Source: Mammaliicoccus vitulinus
Lineage (GTDB): Bacteria > Bacillota > Bacilli > Staphylococcales > Staphylococcaceae
Direction of reading: 5' to 3'
Length of the DNA: 64,000 nt
Assembly (NCBI RefSeq): GCF_029024305.1
Contig: NZ_CP118974.1
Span: 1,178,001 to 1,242,000, forward strand
Shown here: piece after piece, positions 30,685-40,749 of the stretch
How positions within the stretch are numbered: the stretch's first letter is position 1
How the letters are laid out: each line of letters opens with the position of its first letter
Program-made: the position numbers and the translations under genes
The notes under the pieces: generated by a model
What the model was told of the DNA's origin: nothing
Database searches by the model: none
Seen by the model: only the letters and a program-made list of their open reading frames with translations

Positions 30685-32019
30685 ATGTCTAAGCATCCGT
30701 TTGAACATTTTCAATTAGGAAATGAATTAGTAGAGGCGGTTAAAGATTTAAATTTTAATCAGCCAACAGAAGTACAACGACGTGTAATACCGAAGATTAT
30801 AAAAGGGTCCAATATAATCGGACAATCTCAGACTGGTACTGGTAAGTCACATGCATTTTTATTACCATTATTCGATAAAATAAATGTTGATATAAAAGAA
30901 CCACAAATCATTATTTTAGCGCCTACGAGAGAGTTAGCTAAACAATTATATGATGCCGCATCACATTTAGCACAGTTTAAAAAAGGTGTTAAAGTCAGTT
31001 TATATATTGGTGGTACAGATAAATCAAGAGATATTGATAAATCTAAAAACACACCGCAAGTAGTTGTGGGTACACCGAATAGAATTGATGACATGGCTGT
31101 AGAAAGAGCATTAGACTTACATTTAGCTAAGTATGTTGTCATTGATGAAGCAGATTTAATGATCGATTTAGGATTCATGCCTAAAGTTGATAGTGTTGCG
31201 AGTAGATTAGATGGAAATGCACAAATCTCTGTATTTAGTGCAACGATTCCTAAAGCTTTACATCCGTTCTTAAATAAATATTTAAGTAATCCGGAATTTG
31301 TTGAAATTGAAATAGCAACTTCTAACAAAGATAATATTGATTTCTACTTAATACCTACTAAAGGTGAAGAGAAAGAAGCAAAAATCTTAAAAGTTATGAA
31401 AGTGATTAATCCTTATTTAGCAATTATATTCGCTAACAGCCGTGATAGAGCTGATGAGTTAGTAGCTCATTTATCAAAAGAAGGATATAAAGTTGGCGTT
31501 ATCCATGGAGGATTAACACCGAGAGAAAGAACGCAACAAATGAAGCGTGTTAAACAATTAGACTTTGAATTTGTTGTGGCAAGTGATTTAGCATCACGCG
31601 GTATTGATATTGAAGGTGTTAGTCATGTGATTAACTATGACTTGCCTAAAGAAATTGATTTCTTTACGCATAGAGTTGGTAGAACAGGTCGTGGTGATTA
31701 TAAAGGCGTAGCGATTAGTTTATATACACCAGACGAAGATGATCTAATCACACAAATTGAGAAAAATAATTACAAATTTAATCATGTTGATATTAAAAAT
31801 GGTGAATTCGTAGAAATTAAAGATCGTCAAAATAGAACAAGACGTGTTAAAAAAGAAGACAACATCGAGCAGACACTTAAGCAAAAACTTAAACGAAACA
31901 ATAAAAATAAAGTTAAACCTGGTTACAAGAAGAAATTTAAACGCGAATTAGAAGATATGAAATTTAAAGAAAAGAAAGCACATTCTAAGAGGACTAAAAA
32001 ACAAGGCAGAAAAGGATAG
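30685..32019 (+). CDS. cshB: DEAD-box RNA helicase CshB
   Basis: 444-residue ATP-dependent RNA helicase. Motifs: the Q motif region FNQPTEVQ, SQTGTGKSHAF (Walker A), PTRELA, VIDEADLMID (DEAD), SAT, ASRGIDIEGV and HRVGRTGRG. The C-terminal tail is rich in Lys and Arg, as usual for RNA binding. Start ATG at 30685 behind GAGGAGGGT. It sits next to nfo as in Bacillus. Confidence 0.93.
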   Translation: MSKHPFEHFQLGNELVEAVKDLNFNQPTEVQRRVIPKIIKGSNIIGQSQTGTGKSHAFLLPLFDKINVDIKEPQIIILAPTRELAKQLYDAASHLAQFKKGVKVSLYIGGTDKSRDIDKSKNTPQVVVGTPNRIDDMAVERALDLHLAKYVVIDEADLMIDLGFMPKVDSVASRLDGNAQISVFSATIPKALHPFLNKYLSNPEFVEIEIATSNKDNIDFYLIPTKGEEKEAKILKVMKVINPYLAIIFANSRDRADELVAHLSKEGYKVGVIHGGLTPRERTQQMKRVKQLDFEFVVASDLASRGIDIEGVSHVINYDLPKEIDFFTHRVGRTGRGDYKGVAISLYTPDEDDLITQIEKNNYKFNHVDIKNGEFVEIKDRQNRTRRVKKEDNIEQTLKQKLKRNNKNKVKPGYKKKFKRELEDMKFKEKKAHSKRTKKQGRKG

Positions 32020-32028
32020 GTGTCATAT

Positions 32029-32919
32029 ATGTTAATCGGATCACACGTTTCAATGAGTGGTAAGAAGATGTTGCTTCAAGCAGCGGAAGAAGCAGCAAGT
32101 TATAATGCTTCAACATTTATGATTTATACTGGCGCACCACAAAACACAAGACGTAAAAGTATAGAAGATTTAAATATTGAAAATGGTCAAGCAGCAATGA
32201 AAGAATATGGTTTATCTAACATTGTTGTGCATGCACCGTATATTATCAATATTGCGAATACAACTAAACCCGAAGTTTTTAATTTAGGTGTTGAATTTTT
32301 ACAATCTGAAATTGAACGTACTGAAGCTTTAGGTGCTAAAGATATAGTACTTCATCCAGGTGCTCACGTTGGTGCTGGCGAAGAAAAAGGTATTAAAAAA
32401 ATTATTGAAGGCTTAAATGAAGTCTTAACGAATAATAACGATGTTCGTATAGCTCTAGAAACAATGGCAGGTAAAGGCTCTGAATGTGGTAAAACATTCG
32501 AAGAACTTGCACAAATCATTGATGGTGTAGACAATAACGAACGATTATCTGTTTGTTTTGATACTTGTCATGTAAACGATGCTGGTTATAACGTTAAAGA
32601 AGATTTTGATGGTGTGTTAAATGAATTTGATAAAATCGTAGGTATAGATAGAATAAAAGTACTTCACGTAAACGATAGTAAAAACCCACAAGGTGCAAGA
32701 AAAGATAGACATGAGAACATAGGTTTTGGCTCAATAGGATATGATGCCCTGCATTATATTGTAAATCATGAAGCGTTTAATGATGTTCCTAAAATATTAG
32801 AAACACCTTATGTAGGCGATGATAAAAAGAATAAAAAACCACCATATAAATATGAAATAGAAATGATTAAAAATGGAACGTTCGATCCAGACTTAAAAGA
32901 TAAAATTTTTAATCAATAA
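32029..32919 (+). CDS. nfo: Endonuclease IV (AP endonuclease)
   Basis: 296-residue zinc enzyme of base excision repair that cuts abasic sites. TIM-barrel blocks: [53 protein letters not shown], and [20 protein letters not shown] (in blocks). ATG at 32029; the in-frame GTG at 32020 is within the ribosome site. It follows cshB after 9 bp. Confidence 0.95.
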   Translation: MLIGSHVSMSGKKMLLQAAEEAASYNASTFMIYTGAPQNTRRKSIEDLNIENGQAAMKEYGLSNIVVHAPYIINIANTTKPEVFNLGVEFLQSEIERTEALGAKDIVLHPGAHVGAGEEKGIKKIIEGLNEVLTNNNDVRIALETMAGKGSECGKTFEELAQIIDGVDNNERLSVCFDTCHVNDAGYNVKEDFDGVLNEFDKIVGIDRIKVLHVNDSKNPQGARKDRHENIGFGSIGYDALHYIVNHEAFNDVPKILETPYVGDDKKNKKPPYKYEIEMIKNGTFDPDLKDKIFNQ

Positions 32920-32928
32920 ATAATCATT

Positions 32929-32961
32929 AAGGAATGCTAAATATTTAGCATTCCTTTTTCT
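32929..32961 (+). terminator. nfo terminator
   Basis: AAGGAATGCTAAATA with TTTAGCATTCCTT, followed by TTTTT. A clean stem ending the cshB-nfo transcript. Confidence 0.85.
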
Positions 32962-32963
32962 AT

Positions 32964-32982
32964 TCGTAAACATTACTATTTA
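32964..32982. promoter_or_regulatory. Probable Zur operator
   Basis: TCGTAAACATTACTATTTA differs in few bases from the Gram-positive Zur core TCGTAATNATTACGATTTA. It abuts and overlaps the -35 box of the zinc transporter operon, where bound Zur would block transcription. Confidence 0.6.
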
Positions 32983-33007
32983 CATTGAACAATTTTCGTT
33001 GTATAGT
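32979..33007 (+). promoter_or_regulatory. Promoter of the zinc uptake operon
   Basis: TTTACA (32979-32984), 17-bp spacer, TATAGT (33002-33007), 24 bp ahead of the ABC ATPase gene. The -35 box overlaps the Zur-like site. Confidence 0.65.
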
Positions 33008-33030
33008 ATTCTATTGACGAGGTGATGAAC

Positions 33031-33834
33031 ATGGAAAAAGAAGCACCAATTTTTGAATTAAAAGATATCAGTTATAGCTATCCAAATAAGTTAGCACTTA
33101 GCCATATTAATATACAAATTTATAAAGGTGATTTTCTAGCAATTGTAGGACCGAATGGTTCAGGAAAATCAACATTACTTAAATTAATTCTTGGACTGTT
33201 ACCTTTACAAAAAGGTGATATATTCATTAGCGGTAAAAAAATCAATCAATATAAGTCTTGGGAAAAAATTAGTTACGTTTCTCAGAAATCAAATGCATTT
33301 AGCTCAGGATTTCCTGCTACAGTTAAAGAAGTTGTAATGAGTGGGTTAACTAAAAATAAAAGCTTATTTAAATGGTTTAATAAAGACGACGCTGCACAAG
33401 TAGATGAAATATTAGACAGACTCAATATAAGCGAACTTAAAAATGAAAATATAGCGCAATTATCAGGTGGTCAACAACAGAGAACATTTATAGCAAGAGC
33501 GCTAATCTCTAAACCGAGTATTTTAATACTAGATGAACCTACAGTAGGTATAGATGCAAGACATGTATCAGAATTTTATCAATTACTTACACAATTAAAA
33601 CAAGAAGGCATTACAATCATTCTTGTAACACATGACATCGGAGTCGTTGCAGATACAGCAAGTAAAGTTGCATGTTTAAACCAACATATACACTTCCATG
33701 GAACAAGTGAATCGTTTAAATCGTTAGATGAAGTTTCAATATCTAAAATTTATGGACATCCAGTGCAATTTGTTGATCACCAACATAATCGTGATTGCTG
33801 TGTAAACGAGCAAGTGGAAGAACTTGCGAAATGA
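33031..33834 (+). CDS. Zinc ABC transporter ATP-binding protein (ZnuC/MreA type)
   Basis: 267-residue ATPase. Walker A GPNGSGKST near 39, signature LSGGQQQR near 146, Walker B ILILDEP near 164 and the switch His in VTHD. The Cys/His-rich end (DHQHNRDCC) is notable and may bind metal. ATG at 33031 behind GAGGTGATG. Part of a three-gene operon with the permease and zur, corresponding to mreA-mreB-zur of S. aureus. Zinc is inferred from the zur linkage; manganese transporters are similar. Confidence 0.87.
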   Translation: MEKEAPIFELKDISYSYPNKLALSHINIQIYKGDFLAIVGPNGSGKSTLLKLILGLLPLQKGDIFISGKKINQYKSWEKISYVSQKSNAFSSGFPATVKEVVMSGLTKNKSLFKWFNKDDAAQVDEILDRLNISELKNENIAQLSGGQQQRTFIARALISKPSILILDEPTVGIDARHVSEFYQLLTQLKQEGITIILVTHDIGVVADTASKVACLNQHIHFHGTSESFKSLDEVSISKIYGHPVQFVDHQHNRDCCVNEQVEELAK

Positions 33835-33861
33835 TGGTCAAAGTGAAGGAGTTTTTAAATA

Positions 33862-34743
33862 ATGATTGATGCGTTTTTAAATTTTGATTTTATAAGATAC
33901 TCATTTATAAGTGGTGTCTTAGTTGGTTTTATCGCACCTTTAATAGGCGCGTTTATTGTAGTTAGAAGGTTATCGCTTATTGCAGATGCTTTAAGTCATG
34001 TTACTTTAGGTGGCATATCAATGGGATTATTCTTAATGAGTGTTAGCCCGTTATTTGCTTCAATTAATCCGATATGGTTTGGGATTATATTTTCAATAGC
34101 AGGTGCCTTACTCATTGAACAGTTGAGAACCGAGTATAAGCATTATCAAGAAATTGCGATTCCCATTATTATGAGTGGCGGTATTGGTGTTAGTGTTATC
34201 TTTATATCGCTAGCAAATGGTTTTAATCAAGATTTATTTGGTTATTTATTCGGCTCTATAAGTGCAGTGAATTTAAGTGATTTATTTACGATTATTGTGA
34301 TTACAGTGATCGTGTTAATATTCGTCATGTTATTATATAAATCTCTTTTCGTATTGTCTTTTGATGAAGAATATTCTAAAGTAATCGGCATGCCGAAATG
34401 GATTCAATTATTATTTATCGTCATTGTTGCATTGGTTATTTCAGCATCAATGAGAGTTGTAGGAATATTGCTCGTAAGTAGTTTAATGACATTGCCAGTT
34501 GCTACAAGTATGAGACTTGCAAAAGGATTTAAGCAATTAATCGCATTGAGTATATTATTCGGTGAAATATCCGTCGTTGCTGGTCTAATACTTTCCTTCT
34601 ATTTGAATATTTCACCAGGAGGTATTATAGTAGGATTATTGATTGTAGAATTACTTGCAAGTATTGCCTACAGCAAAGTATTGATTAAAAAAGGAGGCTA
34701 TCATCTTGAAAGTAGAAGAAGCCATTCAAATATTGAAGAATGA
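33862..34743 (+). CDS. Zinc ABC transporter permease (ZnuB/MreB type)
   Basis: 293-residue ABC-3 family membrane protein with about eight hydrophobic segments. The family block [22 protein letters not shown] is near 35, and the EAA-like region [19 protein letters not shown] is near 199. It starts 27 bp after the ATPase gene. Its end overlaps zur by 38 bp, so expression of the transporter and its regulator is tied. Confidence 0.88.
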   Translation: MIDAFLNFDFIRYSFISGVLVGFIAPLIGAFIVVRRLSLIADALSHVTLGGISMGLFLMSVSPLFASINPIWFGIIFSIAGALLIEQLRTEYKHYQEIAIPIIMSGGIGVSVIFISLANGFNQDLFGYLFGSISAVNLSDLFTIIVITVIVLIFVMLLYKSLFVLSFDEEYSKVIGMPKWIQLLFIVIVALVISASMRVVGILLVSSLMTLPVATSMRLAKGFKQLIALSILFGEISVVAGLILSFYLNISPGGIIVGLLIVELLASIAYSKVLIKKGGYHLESRRSHSNIEE

Positions 34744-35119
34744 TGGTCATAAGTATACAAATAAACGCCGTGACATTATTTCTTTATTCGTTAACGAAGA
34801 TAAATATATAACAGCTAAATATATACAAGAAGCTTTAAAAGATGATTACGCAGGTTTGTCATTCGATACAATTTATCGTAATTTATACTTATTTAAAGAT
34901 TTAAATATAATTGAAAGTACTGAAATTGATGGTGAAATGAAATTTCGTATAGCATGTCAAAGTCATCACCATCATCATTTTATATGTGAATCATGTGGAA
35001 CAACAAAAGTTATTGATTACTGTCCAATGGATTCAATAAAACAACAATTACCAAATGTAGAAATAGCAGCACATAAACTAGAAGTATATGGTAAGTGTGA
35101 AAAGTGTAAAACAGTATAA
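34706..35119 (+). CDS. zur: Fur family transcriptional regulator Zur
   Basis: 137 residues. A winged helix ([29 protein letters not shown]) is followed by the metal site [23 protein letters not shown] and a second Cys pair KCEKCK near 132-136 for structural zinc. Position in the zinc transporter operon identifies it as Zur rather than Fur or PerR. Start is TTG at 34706 behind AAGGAGG, inside the permease gene. A Zur-like box precedes the operon, so autoregulation is likely. Confidence 0.87.
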   Translation: MKVEEAIQILKNDGHKYTNKRRDIISLFVNEDKYITAKYIQEALKDDYAGLSFDTIYRNLYLFKDLNIIESTEIDGEMKFRIACQSHHHHHFICESCGTTKVIDYCPMDSIKQQLPNVEIAAHKLEVYGKCEKCKTV

Positions 35120-35122
35120 TAT

Positions 35123-35169
35123 AAAAGAGCAGCAATTCAATTTAAACAATGAATTGCTGCTCTTTTTAT
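35123..35169. terminator. Bidirectional terminator after zur
   Basis: AAAAGAGCAGCAATTCA with TGAATTGCTGCTCTTTT; perfect stem of about 17 bp between convergent zur and the nucleotidase gene. Confidence 0.92.
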
Positions 35170-35184
35170 GTTTGAACTTTGTTT

Positions 35185-35748
35185 TTATAAACGATTAAGT
35201 AATGGTGATACTTCGTGCCAAGTTTTTATTCTGTAAATACCTGGTTGAAGCTCTTTTTGGTTATATGGTGTATCGAATAAAAAGACAGGTATGTTGAGAT
35301 GATGGTTGATATCTTCAGCATTATCTAATTTATCTTCGAAAAATACGTCTATATTTTGTTTCTTTGTAACTTCTAATTTATTATGACTACCTGTTAATGT
35401 AATTTGATCAAATGGTATGTTATGCATATTGAACCATTCTTTCGTTATATCTTCTAAATGACTATGCCTTGCACTTATATAACATAGTTCATAATCATTT
35501 TTTAGCTGGTTTAAAATATCTTTTGCGCCTTCTGCAACTGGAGAGTTTTGATAAATATGAGATTCATTAGTTTTAAACCAATTGAGCATGACTTCTTCTT
35601 CGCAGTTTAATACATTCGCTAAATTATACTCGGTTATATCTTCATATTTTAATTGTTGATTAAAGTCTTTTTGTAAATAGGGTACAAATGTTTTAGGACA
35701 TGTTACAGTCCCGTCAATATCTATACCTAGTCTTGGCTTTTGGTTCAT
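35185..35748 (-). CDS. HAD-superfamily 5'-nucleotidase-like phosphatase (YqfW type)
   Basis: 187 residues. HAD motif I is DIDGTV near 10 (nucleophile and acid Asp pair), motif II is ISARHS near 95, and the motif IV acidic region is FFEDKLDNAED near 136. This fits the 5'(3')-deoxyribonucleotidase-like group. The substrate is unknown. ATG at 35748 behind AAAGGTGA. It lies downstream of ispG on the same strand but behind a terminator. Confidence 0.82.
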   Translation of the reverse strand: MNQKPRLGIDIDGTVTCPKTFVPYLQKDFNQQLKYEDITEYNLANVLNCEEEVMLNWFKTNESHIYQNSPVAEGAKDILNQLKNDYELCYISARHSHLEDITKEWFNMHNIPFDQITLTGSHNKLEVTKKQNIDVFFEDKLDNAEDINHHLNIPVFLFDTPYNQKELQPGIYRIKTWHEVSPLLNRL

Positions 35749-35778
35749 AAAAAATCACCTTTATATGTTATTTAATGA

Positions 35779-35815
35779 AAGGCACAATAATTAGTAATTA
35801 TTGTGCCTTTTTATA
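35779..35815 (-). terminator. ispG terminator
   Basis: AAAGGCACAATAATT with AATTATTGTGCCTTT, loop AGT; read on the minus strand it ends the ispG transcript and lies upstream of the nucleotidase gene. Confidence 0.85.
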
Positions 35816-35817
35816 TT

Positions 35818-36918
35818 TTATGCTTTTTGAGTTGTTATATTTTGTTCCATCTCTAAAGCGAGCTTATCAATTTCTTTTTTTAATTCATCTACCATTGTTT
35901 CTTCTGGTACTTTGCGAACAGTTTTACCTTTCATAAATAAAAGGCCTTCTCCTCGTGCGCCTGCAATACCTATATCCGCTTCTCTTGCTTCTCCTGGACC
36001 ATTTACTGCACATCCAAGAACTGCTACTTTCAACGGTACTTGAAGGTTAGAAATGTAATCTTCAACTTCATTAGCAATAGATATTAAATCAATTTCAATT
36101 CTACCGCAAGTAGGGCAAGCAATCAATGTAGCAGCGTTACTAGCTAAACCGAATGCTTTAAGCAATGATTTTGCGACTTTAATTTCTTCAACGGGATCGG
36201 CCGATAAAGAAATACGGCATGTATTACCTAAACCTAAACTTAGAATGGCTCCTAAGCCTGCTGAAGATTTAACTGTACCGTTAAACAACGTACCACTTTC
36301 TGTTATACCGAGATGTAATGGATAATTAAAAGCTTGCGCTGCTTTCGTATAAGCTTCTATCGCGAGATTAACATCACTTGCTTTCATTGAAACAATAATA
36401 TCATGAAAATCTAAATCTTCTAGTATTTTAATATGATGTAATGCACTTTCTACCATACCATCTGCAGTAGGGTAACCATATTTTTTTATGATATGTTTTT
36501 CTAATGAGCCGGCATTTACACCAATTCTAATAGGAATACCTTTTTCTTTACACGCTTTAACAACCGCTTCGACTTTTTCACGTCTACCGATATTTCCTGG
36601 ATTAATTCGAATCTTATCTGCGCCATTTTCAATAGCAATTAAAGCGAGCTTATAGTTAAAATGAATATCTACAACTAAAGGAATATTTATTTGAGCTTTA
36701 ATGTCTTTAATTGCATATGCATCTTCTTCATTTGGACAAGCAACACGAACTATTTGGCAACCTGCTTCTTCTAAGCGTTTAATTTCAGCTACTGTCGCTT
36801 TGACATCATGTGTTTTTGTAGTCGTCATACTTTGGATAACGACTTCATCTGAACCGCCAATCGTTAAGTTCCCAACTTTAACAGGTCTAGTGTTAGTACG
36901 ATGAATGATTTCTGACAT
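35818..36918 (-). CDS. ispG: 4-hydroxy-3-methylbut-2-en-1-yl diphosphate synthase IspG
   Basis: 366-residue iron-sulfur enzyme, penultimate step of the MEP isoprenoid route. The cluster ligands are in [11 protein letters not shown] (CX2C) near 268-278 and [16 protein letters not shown] near 303-318. The N-terminal TIM barrel has [10 protein letters not shown] and [13 protein letters not shown] at 36918 behind AAAGGAGT. It pairs functionally with ispH at 29568-30536. A DUF1189 gene lies 26 bp upstream on the same strand. Confidence 0.95.
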   Translation of the reverse strand: MSEIIHRTNTRPVKVGNLTIGGSDEVVIQSMTTTKTHDVKATVAEIKRLEEAGCQIVRVACPNEEDAYAIKDIKAQINIPLVVDIHFNYKLALIAIENGADKIRINPGNIGRREKVEAVVKACKEKGIPIRIGVNAGSLEKHIIKKYGYPTADGMVESALHHIKILEDLDFHDIIVSMKASDVNLAIEAYTKAAQAFNYPLHLGITESGTLFNGTVKSSAGLGAILSLGLGNTCRISLSADPVEEIKVAKSLLKAFGLASNAATLIACPTCGRIEIDLISIANEVEDYISNLQVPLKVAVLGCAVNGPGEAREADIGIAGARGEGLLFMKGKTVRKVPEETMVDELKKEIDKLALEMEQNITTQKA

Positions 36919-36944
36919 GATAAGACTCCTTTGTTTATATTTGC

Positions 36945-37706
36945 TTATAATTTTACATTAGCATGTTTCTTTCCGTTTGGTAAGTTAAATGCCATAACGA
37001 GAATACCAATAATAATTATACACCATGAAACAAACATTAATAAAGTATTCGACGCAACTATTCCTAATAATAGGACTAAAGTCGGAAGCGTTATGACAAA
37101 TGTCATCATTTTAAACCATGTCATATAACGTGATTTTTTTCGGATTAAAATGCTGAATAAATGACCAGCTAATGACAATATACTTATTTTTAAAGATAGA
37201 CTTATAAATTGGATGAACAAAAGAAATAAAACAATCATGCTTAAATAGAAGTACTTTGAATCATTAATCGTATCAATAAATCGAATTAAATCATCTTGAT
37301 CCGTGACAACAGTCGATAATGAGCCATAACTGATTTCTGTATAATCATTGTAATTAGATATTTCAATGTGGTCAGGCTTAAATACGACGAGATGATTATC
37401 CTTCATATTAAATTGAGGAGATTCAGTGAAGACAATCGATTGTGTATCGTTTAACTTGATTGTTTTATTAGATGATAAAATCATTTTGTTGTTGTCTATT
37501 TTAAATTTAGGTATTTCATCTACTTCATTATCTACAAGGGTAGATAAGTTTTGCGTGATTTGTATGTATTGAACTGTATTAGGAAGTATTAAAATGAAAC
37601 TTAATAATAATATATGTAGAAAGATGTATCTTAACTTTGTTATTCTGAACATTGGATATTTGCTAGGGTGCTTGAATAGCCTTTTTAGTTCCTTTGCGTA
37701 CTGCAT
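36945..37706 (-). CDS. DUF1189 family membrane protein
   Basis: 253 residues. One membrane segment at about 24-46, a 110-residue presumably extracytoplasmic region, then three segments in the C-terminal part (about 150-175, 200-222, 225-245). The pattern and the place next to ispG and sodA fit the DUF1189 family (YqfX region in B. subtilis). The function is unknown to me. ATG at 37706 behind GAGGTGA; the longer open frame is not supported. Confidence 0.7.
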   Translation of the reverse strand: MQYAKELKRLFKHPSKYPMFRITKLRYIFLHILLLSFILILPNTVQYIQITQNLSTLVDNEVDEIPKFKIDNNKMILSSNKTIKLNDTQSIVFTESPQFNMKDNHLVVFKPDHIEISNYNDYTEISYGSLSTVVTDQDDLIRFIDTINDSKYFYLSMIVLFLLFIQFISLSLKISILSLAGHLFSILIRKKSRYMTWFKMMTFVITLPTLVLLLGIVASNTLLMFVSWCIIIIGILVMAFNLPNGKKHANVKL

Positions 37707-37807
37707 AATTTCACCTCTTCTTGTTTCAATAATAATGATAAAAAAACAGAGTTGCAAGGCGATAAATAAGAAAATTAATTTTTTTGAATATTATTTAAAC
37801 AAATTGT

Positions 37808-37836
37808 TTGTTATAAAACTTTAATCTTGATAAGAT
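37808..37836 (+). promoter_or_regulatory. Possible sodA promoter
   Basis: TTGTTA (37808-37813), 17-bp spacer, TAAGAT (37831-37836), 34 bp ahead of sodA. Moderate match only. Confidence 0.4.
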
Positions 37837-37870
37837 AAGTATGTAAAACAAATGAGGAGGATGATTTTTT

Positions 37871-38473
37871 ATGGCTTTTGAATTACCAAAATTACCATAT
37901 GCGTATGACGCATTAGAACCACACATCGATAAAGAAACTATGGAGATTCACCATACGAAACACCATAACACTTATGTAACAAAATTAAATGACGCAGTTA
38001 AAGGTACAGATTTAGAAAGTAAATCTATTGAAGATATCATTAAAAATTTAAATTCTGTTCCTGAAAATATTCGTACTGCAGTTCAAAACAATGGTGGCGG
38101 ACATTATAACCACTCATTATTCTGGGAACTATTAACACCAAATGCTTCTGAACCTTCAGGAGAAGTTGTGGATGCAATTAGTTCTACATTCGGTTCATTA
38201 GACAAATTCAAAGAAGAATTTGCAGCTGCAGCAGCTGGCCGTTTCGGTTCAGGTTGGGCATGGTTAGTTGTAGATAACGGTGAATTAGCGATCGTTTCAA
38301 CTCCAAACCAAGATAACCCTATTTCAGAAGGTAAACTTCCAGTATTAGGCTTAGATGTTTGGGAACATGCTTACTACTTAAACTATCAAAATAGACGTCC
38401 AGATTACATTAATGCATTCTGGAATGTTGTAAATTGGGATAAAGTAAACGAATTATATCAAGCAGCAAAATAA
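37871..38473 (+). CDS. sodA: Superoxide dismutase (Mn/Fe)
   Basis: 200-residue enzyme that removes superoxide in the cytoplasm. Metal ligands: His in MEIHHTKHH near 27, His in [11 protein letters not shown] near 81, and [18 protein letters not shown] (Asp and His) near 161-165. Strong ribosome site GAGGAGGAT. Sequence alone does not settle whether it uses Mn, Fe or both. Confidence 0.95.
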   Translation: MAFELPKLPYAYDALEPHIDKETMEIHHTKHHNTYVTKLNDAVKGTDLESKSIEDIIKNLNSVPENIRTAVQNNGGGHYNHSLFWELLTPNASEPSGEVVDAISSTFGSLDKFKEEFAAAAAGRFGSGWAWLVVDNGELAIVSTPNQDNPISEGKLPVLGLDVWEHAYYLNYQNRRPDYINAFWNVVNWDKVNELYQAAK

Positions 38474-38486
38474 TTCGTCTTTTGAT

Positions 38487-38521
38487 TTGGATGGCTTCTT
38501 TTTATAGAAGTCATCTTTTTT
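38487..38521 (+). terminator. sodA terminator
   Basis: GATGGCTTCT with AGAAGTCATC, followed by a T run. Confidence 0.8.
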
Positions 38522-38608
38522 TATAAAAATTTACCTTTATCAATAGCAATGTAAGTCATAATCATATATGATAAAATTATTATAATAGAGTTAAAAAGGT
38601 AGGTTTAG

Positions 38609-40654
38609 TTGTTGAAACGAGTAAAAAAGAAATCTAAAGAAGAAGCATTTCGCCTTTTAATGAATAAACGTGTAAGCCTAATATTAGCAGTTGTAGTCAT
38701 CTTATTTTCTGTGCTTATAATGCGACTAGGCTACTTGCAAATAGTTAAAGGCGGAGAATATAAACGGACAATAGATAGTACTGAATCAATTACAGTAAAC
38801 GAGTCAGTGCCGAGAGGCCGTATTTATGATAGAAACGGCAAGGTTTTAGTAGATAATGAATCTAGAAAAGCTATTACATATACAAGAGATAGGAGAACAA
38901 GTCAGGATGACATTTTAAAAATCGCTGAAAAACTATCTCATTTAATGAAAATGGACACATCTAATATTACAGATAGAGATAAACAAGATTTTTGGATTTT
39001 AAGAAATCAAGATGAAGTTCAAAAGTTAATGAAAGATGAACAAGCTTTATTCTCAGATGGGAATATAAGCCAAGAAGATTATGATGAAGCATTATATAAA
39101 AAAGTGACTTCTAAATACACAAATACTTTATCGAAAAATGATTTGCAGATTTTAGCGATTTTCAGAGAAATGAATGCAGGTTCTCAACTTAGCCCGGTAG
39201 TTATTAAAAATGAAGGTGTTAAAAACGACGAGTATGCAGCTGTTTCGCAACACTTATCAGAATTACCTGGCGTTAACACAACGATGGACTGGGAAAGACG
39301 CTATCCATACGGAGAAACTTTAAGAACATTATTTGGTAATGTATCAAGCAAAGAAGAAGGATTACCGAAAGAACTTGTTAATGATTATTTAACTAAGGGC
39401 TATTCAAGAAATGATAGAGTAGGTAAATCATACTTAGAATATCAATACGAAGATATATTAAAAGGTTCTAAGAAAAAAATGAAATACGTGACAGATAAGT
39501 CAGGTAAAATAACAAGCTCAGAAGTCATTTCTGAAGGTTCAAGAGGTAATGATCTCGTATTAACAATAGATATAGAATTACAGAAAAAAGTTGAAGAATA
39601 TGTCGATAAGCATATCGAGTCATTACGCGATAAAGGCGCGAAAGATATGGATAGAGTCATGGTTGTTGTTCAAGACCCTAGAAATGGTGATGTTTTAGCA
39701 ATGGCAGGTCGTGATATCGATGAAAACGGTAAAATCACAGATAATCATATTGGGAACTTTACAAGTCAATATACAGTAGGTTCTTCTGTCAAAGGTGCTA
39801 CATTACTCGCTGGTTATCAAAATGGCGTACTTGATGTTGGAGATACGATGGTCGATGAACCACTAAAATTCAACGGTGGATTAACGAAGCGTTCTTATTT
39901 CAACCAAGATGGTAAAAAAACAATCACTGATGCCGAAGCATTAATGCACTCATCAAACGTATTCATGTATAAAACAGCGCTTTTATTAGCAGATTCACCA
40001 TATAGAAGTGGCATGTCATTGCCATCAGATGTTGAACAAGCAGGTATTAAATTACGCAAAGGTTTAAATCAAGTAGGATTAGGTGTAAAAACTGGTATTG
40101 ACTTGCCAAACGAGTCTGCAGGTCAAATAGAACCCATTAAAGATAATCCAGGTAACTATATTGATTTAGCAATAGGACAATTTGATACTTATACGCCAAT
40201 ACAACTTTCACAATATGTAGCAACAATTGCTAATGATGGATATAGATTGAAACCACATTTAGCAAAAGAAATTAGAAATTCTACTAACGAAGACGCACTT
40301 GGACCTATTAAAAAATCATTTAAAGGCGAAGTGATGAACAAAGTTAACAATAGTGATAAGGAAATTAAACAAGTTCAAAAAGGTTTCGATATGGCATTCA
40401 ATAAAGAAGAAGGAACGGGTTATTCAAGCTTTAATGATACAGTTGTTAGATCAGCAGGTAAAACAGGTACAGCTGAAGTATTTAAAGACGGAAAACCAAA
40501 AGTAAATTCAACTTATATTGGGTATGCACCAGCTAAAAACCCTGAATTGTCATTTTCTATTACTTATACGAACCAACCAGTACCAGAACCGTGGTTACCA
40601 GGTGGAGATTTAGGTAGAGATATCATAAACTACTATTTTAAAGATAGAAAGTAA
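38609..40654 (+). CDS. pbp3: Class B penicillin-binding protein 3 (transpeptidase)
   Basis: 681-residue cell wall transpeptidase, closely resembling S. aureus PBP3. One N-terminal membrane anchor (about 22-45), the dimerisation domain starting ESVPRGRIYDRNGKVL, and a catalytic domain with SVKG (serine nucleophile) near 394, SSN near 449 and KTGTAE near 619. Start is TTG at 38609 (a second TTG follows) behind AAAGGTAGG. The sodA-pbp order is conserved in Bacillales. Confidence 0.93.
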   Translation: MLKRVKKKSKEEAFRLLMNKRVSLILAVVVILFSVLIMRLGYLQIVKGGEYKRTIDSTESITVNESVPRGRIYDRNGKVLVDNESRKAITYTRDRRTSQDDILKIAEKLSHLMKMDTSNITDRDKQDFWILRNQDEVQKLMKDEQALFSDGNISQEDYDEALYKKVTSKYTNTLSKNDLQILAIFREMNAGSQLSPVVIKNEGVKNDEYAAVSQHLSELPGVNTTMDWERRYPYGETLRTLFGNVSSKEEGLPKELVNDYLTKGYSRNDRVGKSYLEYQYEDILKGSKKKMKYVTDKSGKITSSEVISEGSRGNDLVLTIDIELQKKVEEYVDKHIESLRDKGAKDMDRVMVVVQDPRNGDVLAMAGRDIDENGKITDNHIGNFTSQYTVGSSVKGATLLAGYQNGVLDVGDTMVDEPLKFNGGLTKRSYFNQDGKKTITDAEALMHSSNVFMYKTALLLADSPYRSGMSLPSDVEQAGIKLRKGLNQVGLGVKTGIDLPNESAGQIEPIKDNPGNYIDLAIGQFDTYTPIQLSQYVATIANDGYRLKPHLAKEIRNSTNEDALGPIKKSFKGEVMNKVNNSDKEIKQVQKGFDMAFNKEEGTGYSSFNDTVVRSAGKTGTAEVFKDGKPKVNSTYIGYAPAKNPELSFSITYTNQPVPEPWLPGGDLGRDIINYYFKDRK

Positions 40655-40702
40655 TTGAAAATAAAGCATCATGAGATAGACATGAACATCCTAGATTAAT
40701 AT

Positions 40703-40748
40703 AAAAGAGCGTAAATTCTTATTTTCGAAGAATTTACGCTCTTTTTAG
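40703..40748 (+). terminator. pbp3 terminator
   Basis: AAAAGAGCGTAAATTCTT with AAGAATTTACGCTCTTTTT; perfect stem of about 18 bp directly before the tandem array. Confidence 0.9.
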
Positions 40749-40749
40749 T

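Noticed and set aside
30828-31328. 166-codon minus-strand frame inside cshB
   Set aside because: Antisense shadow of a clear DEAD-box helicase; no sign of a real protein.
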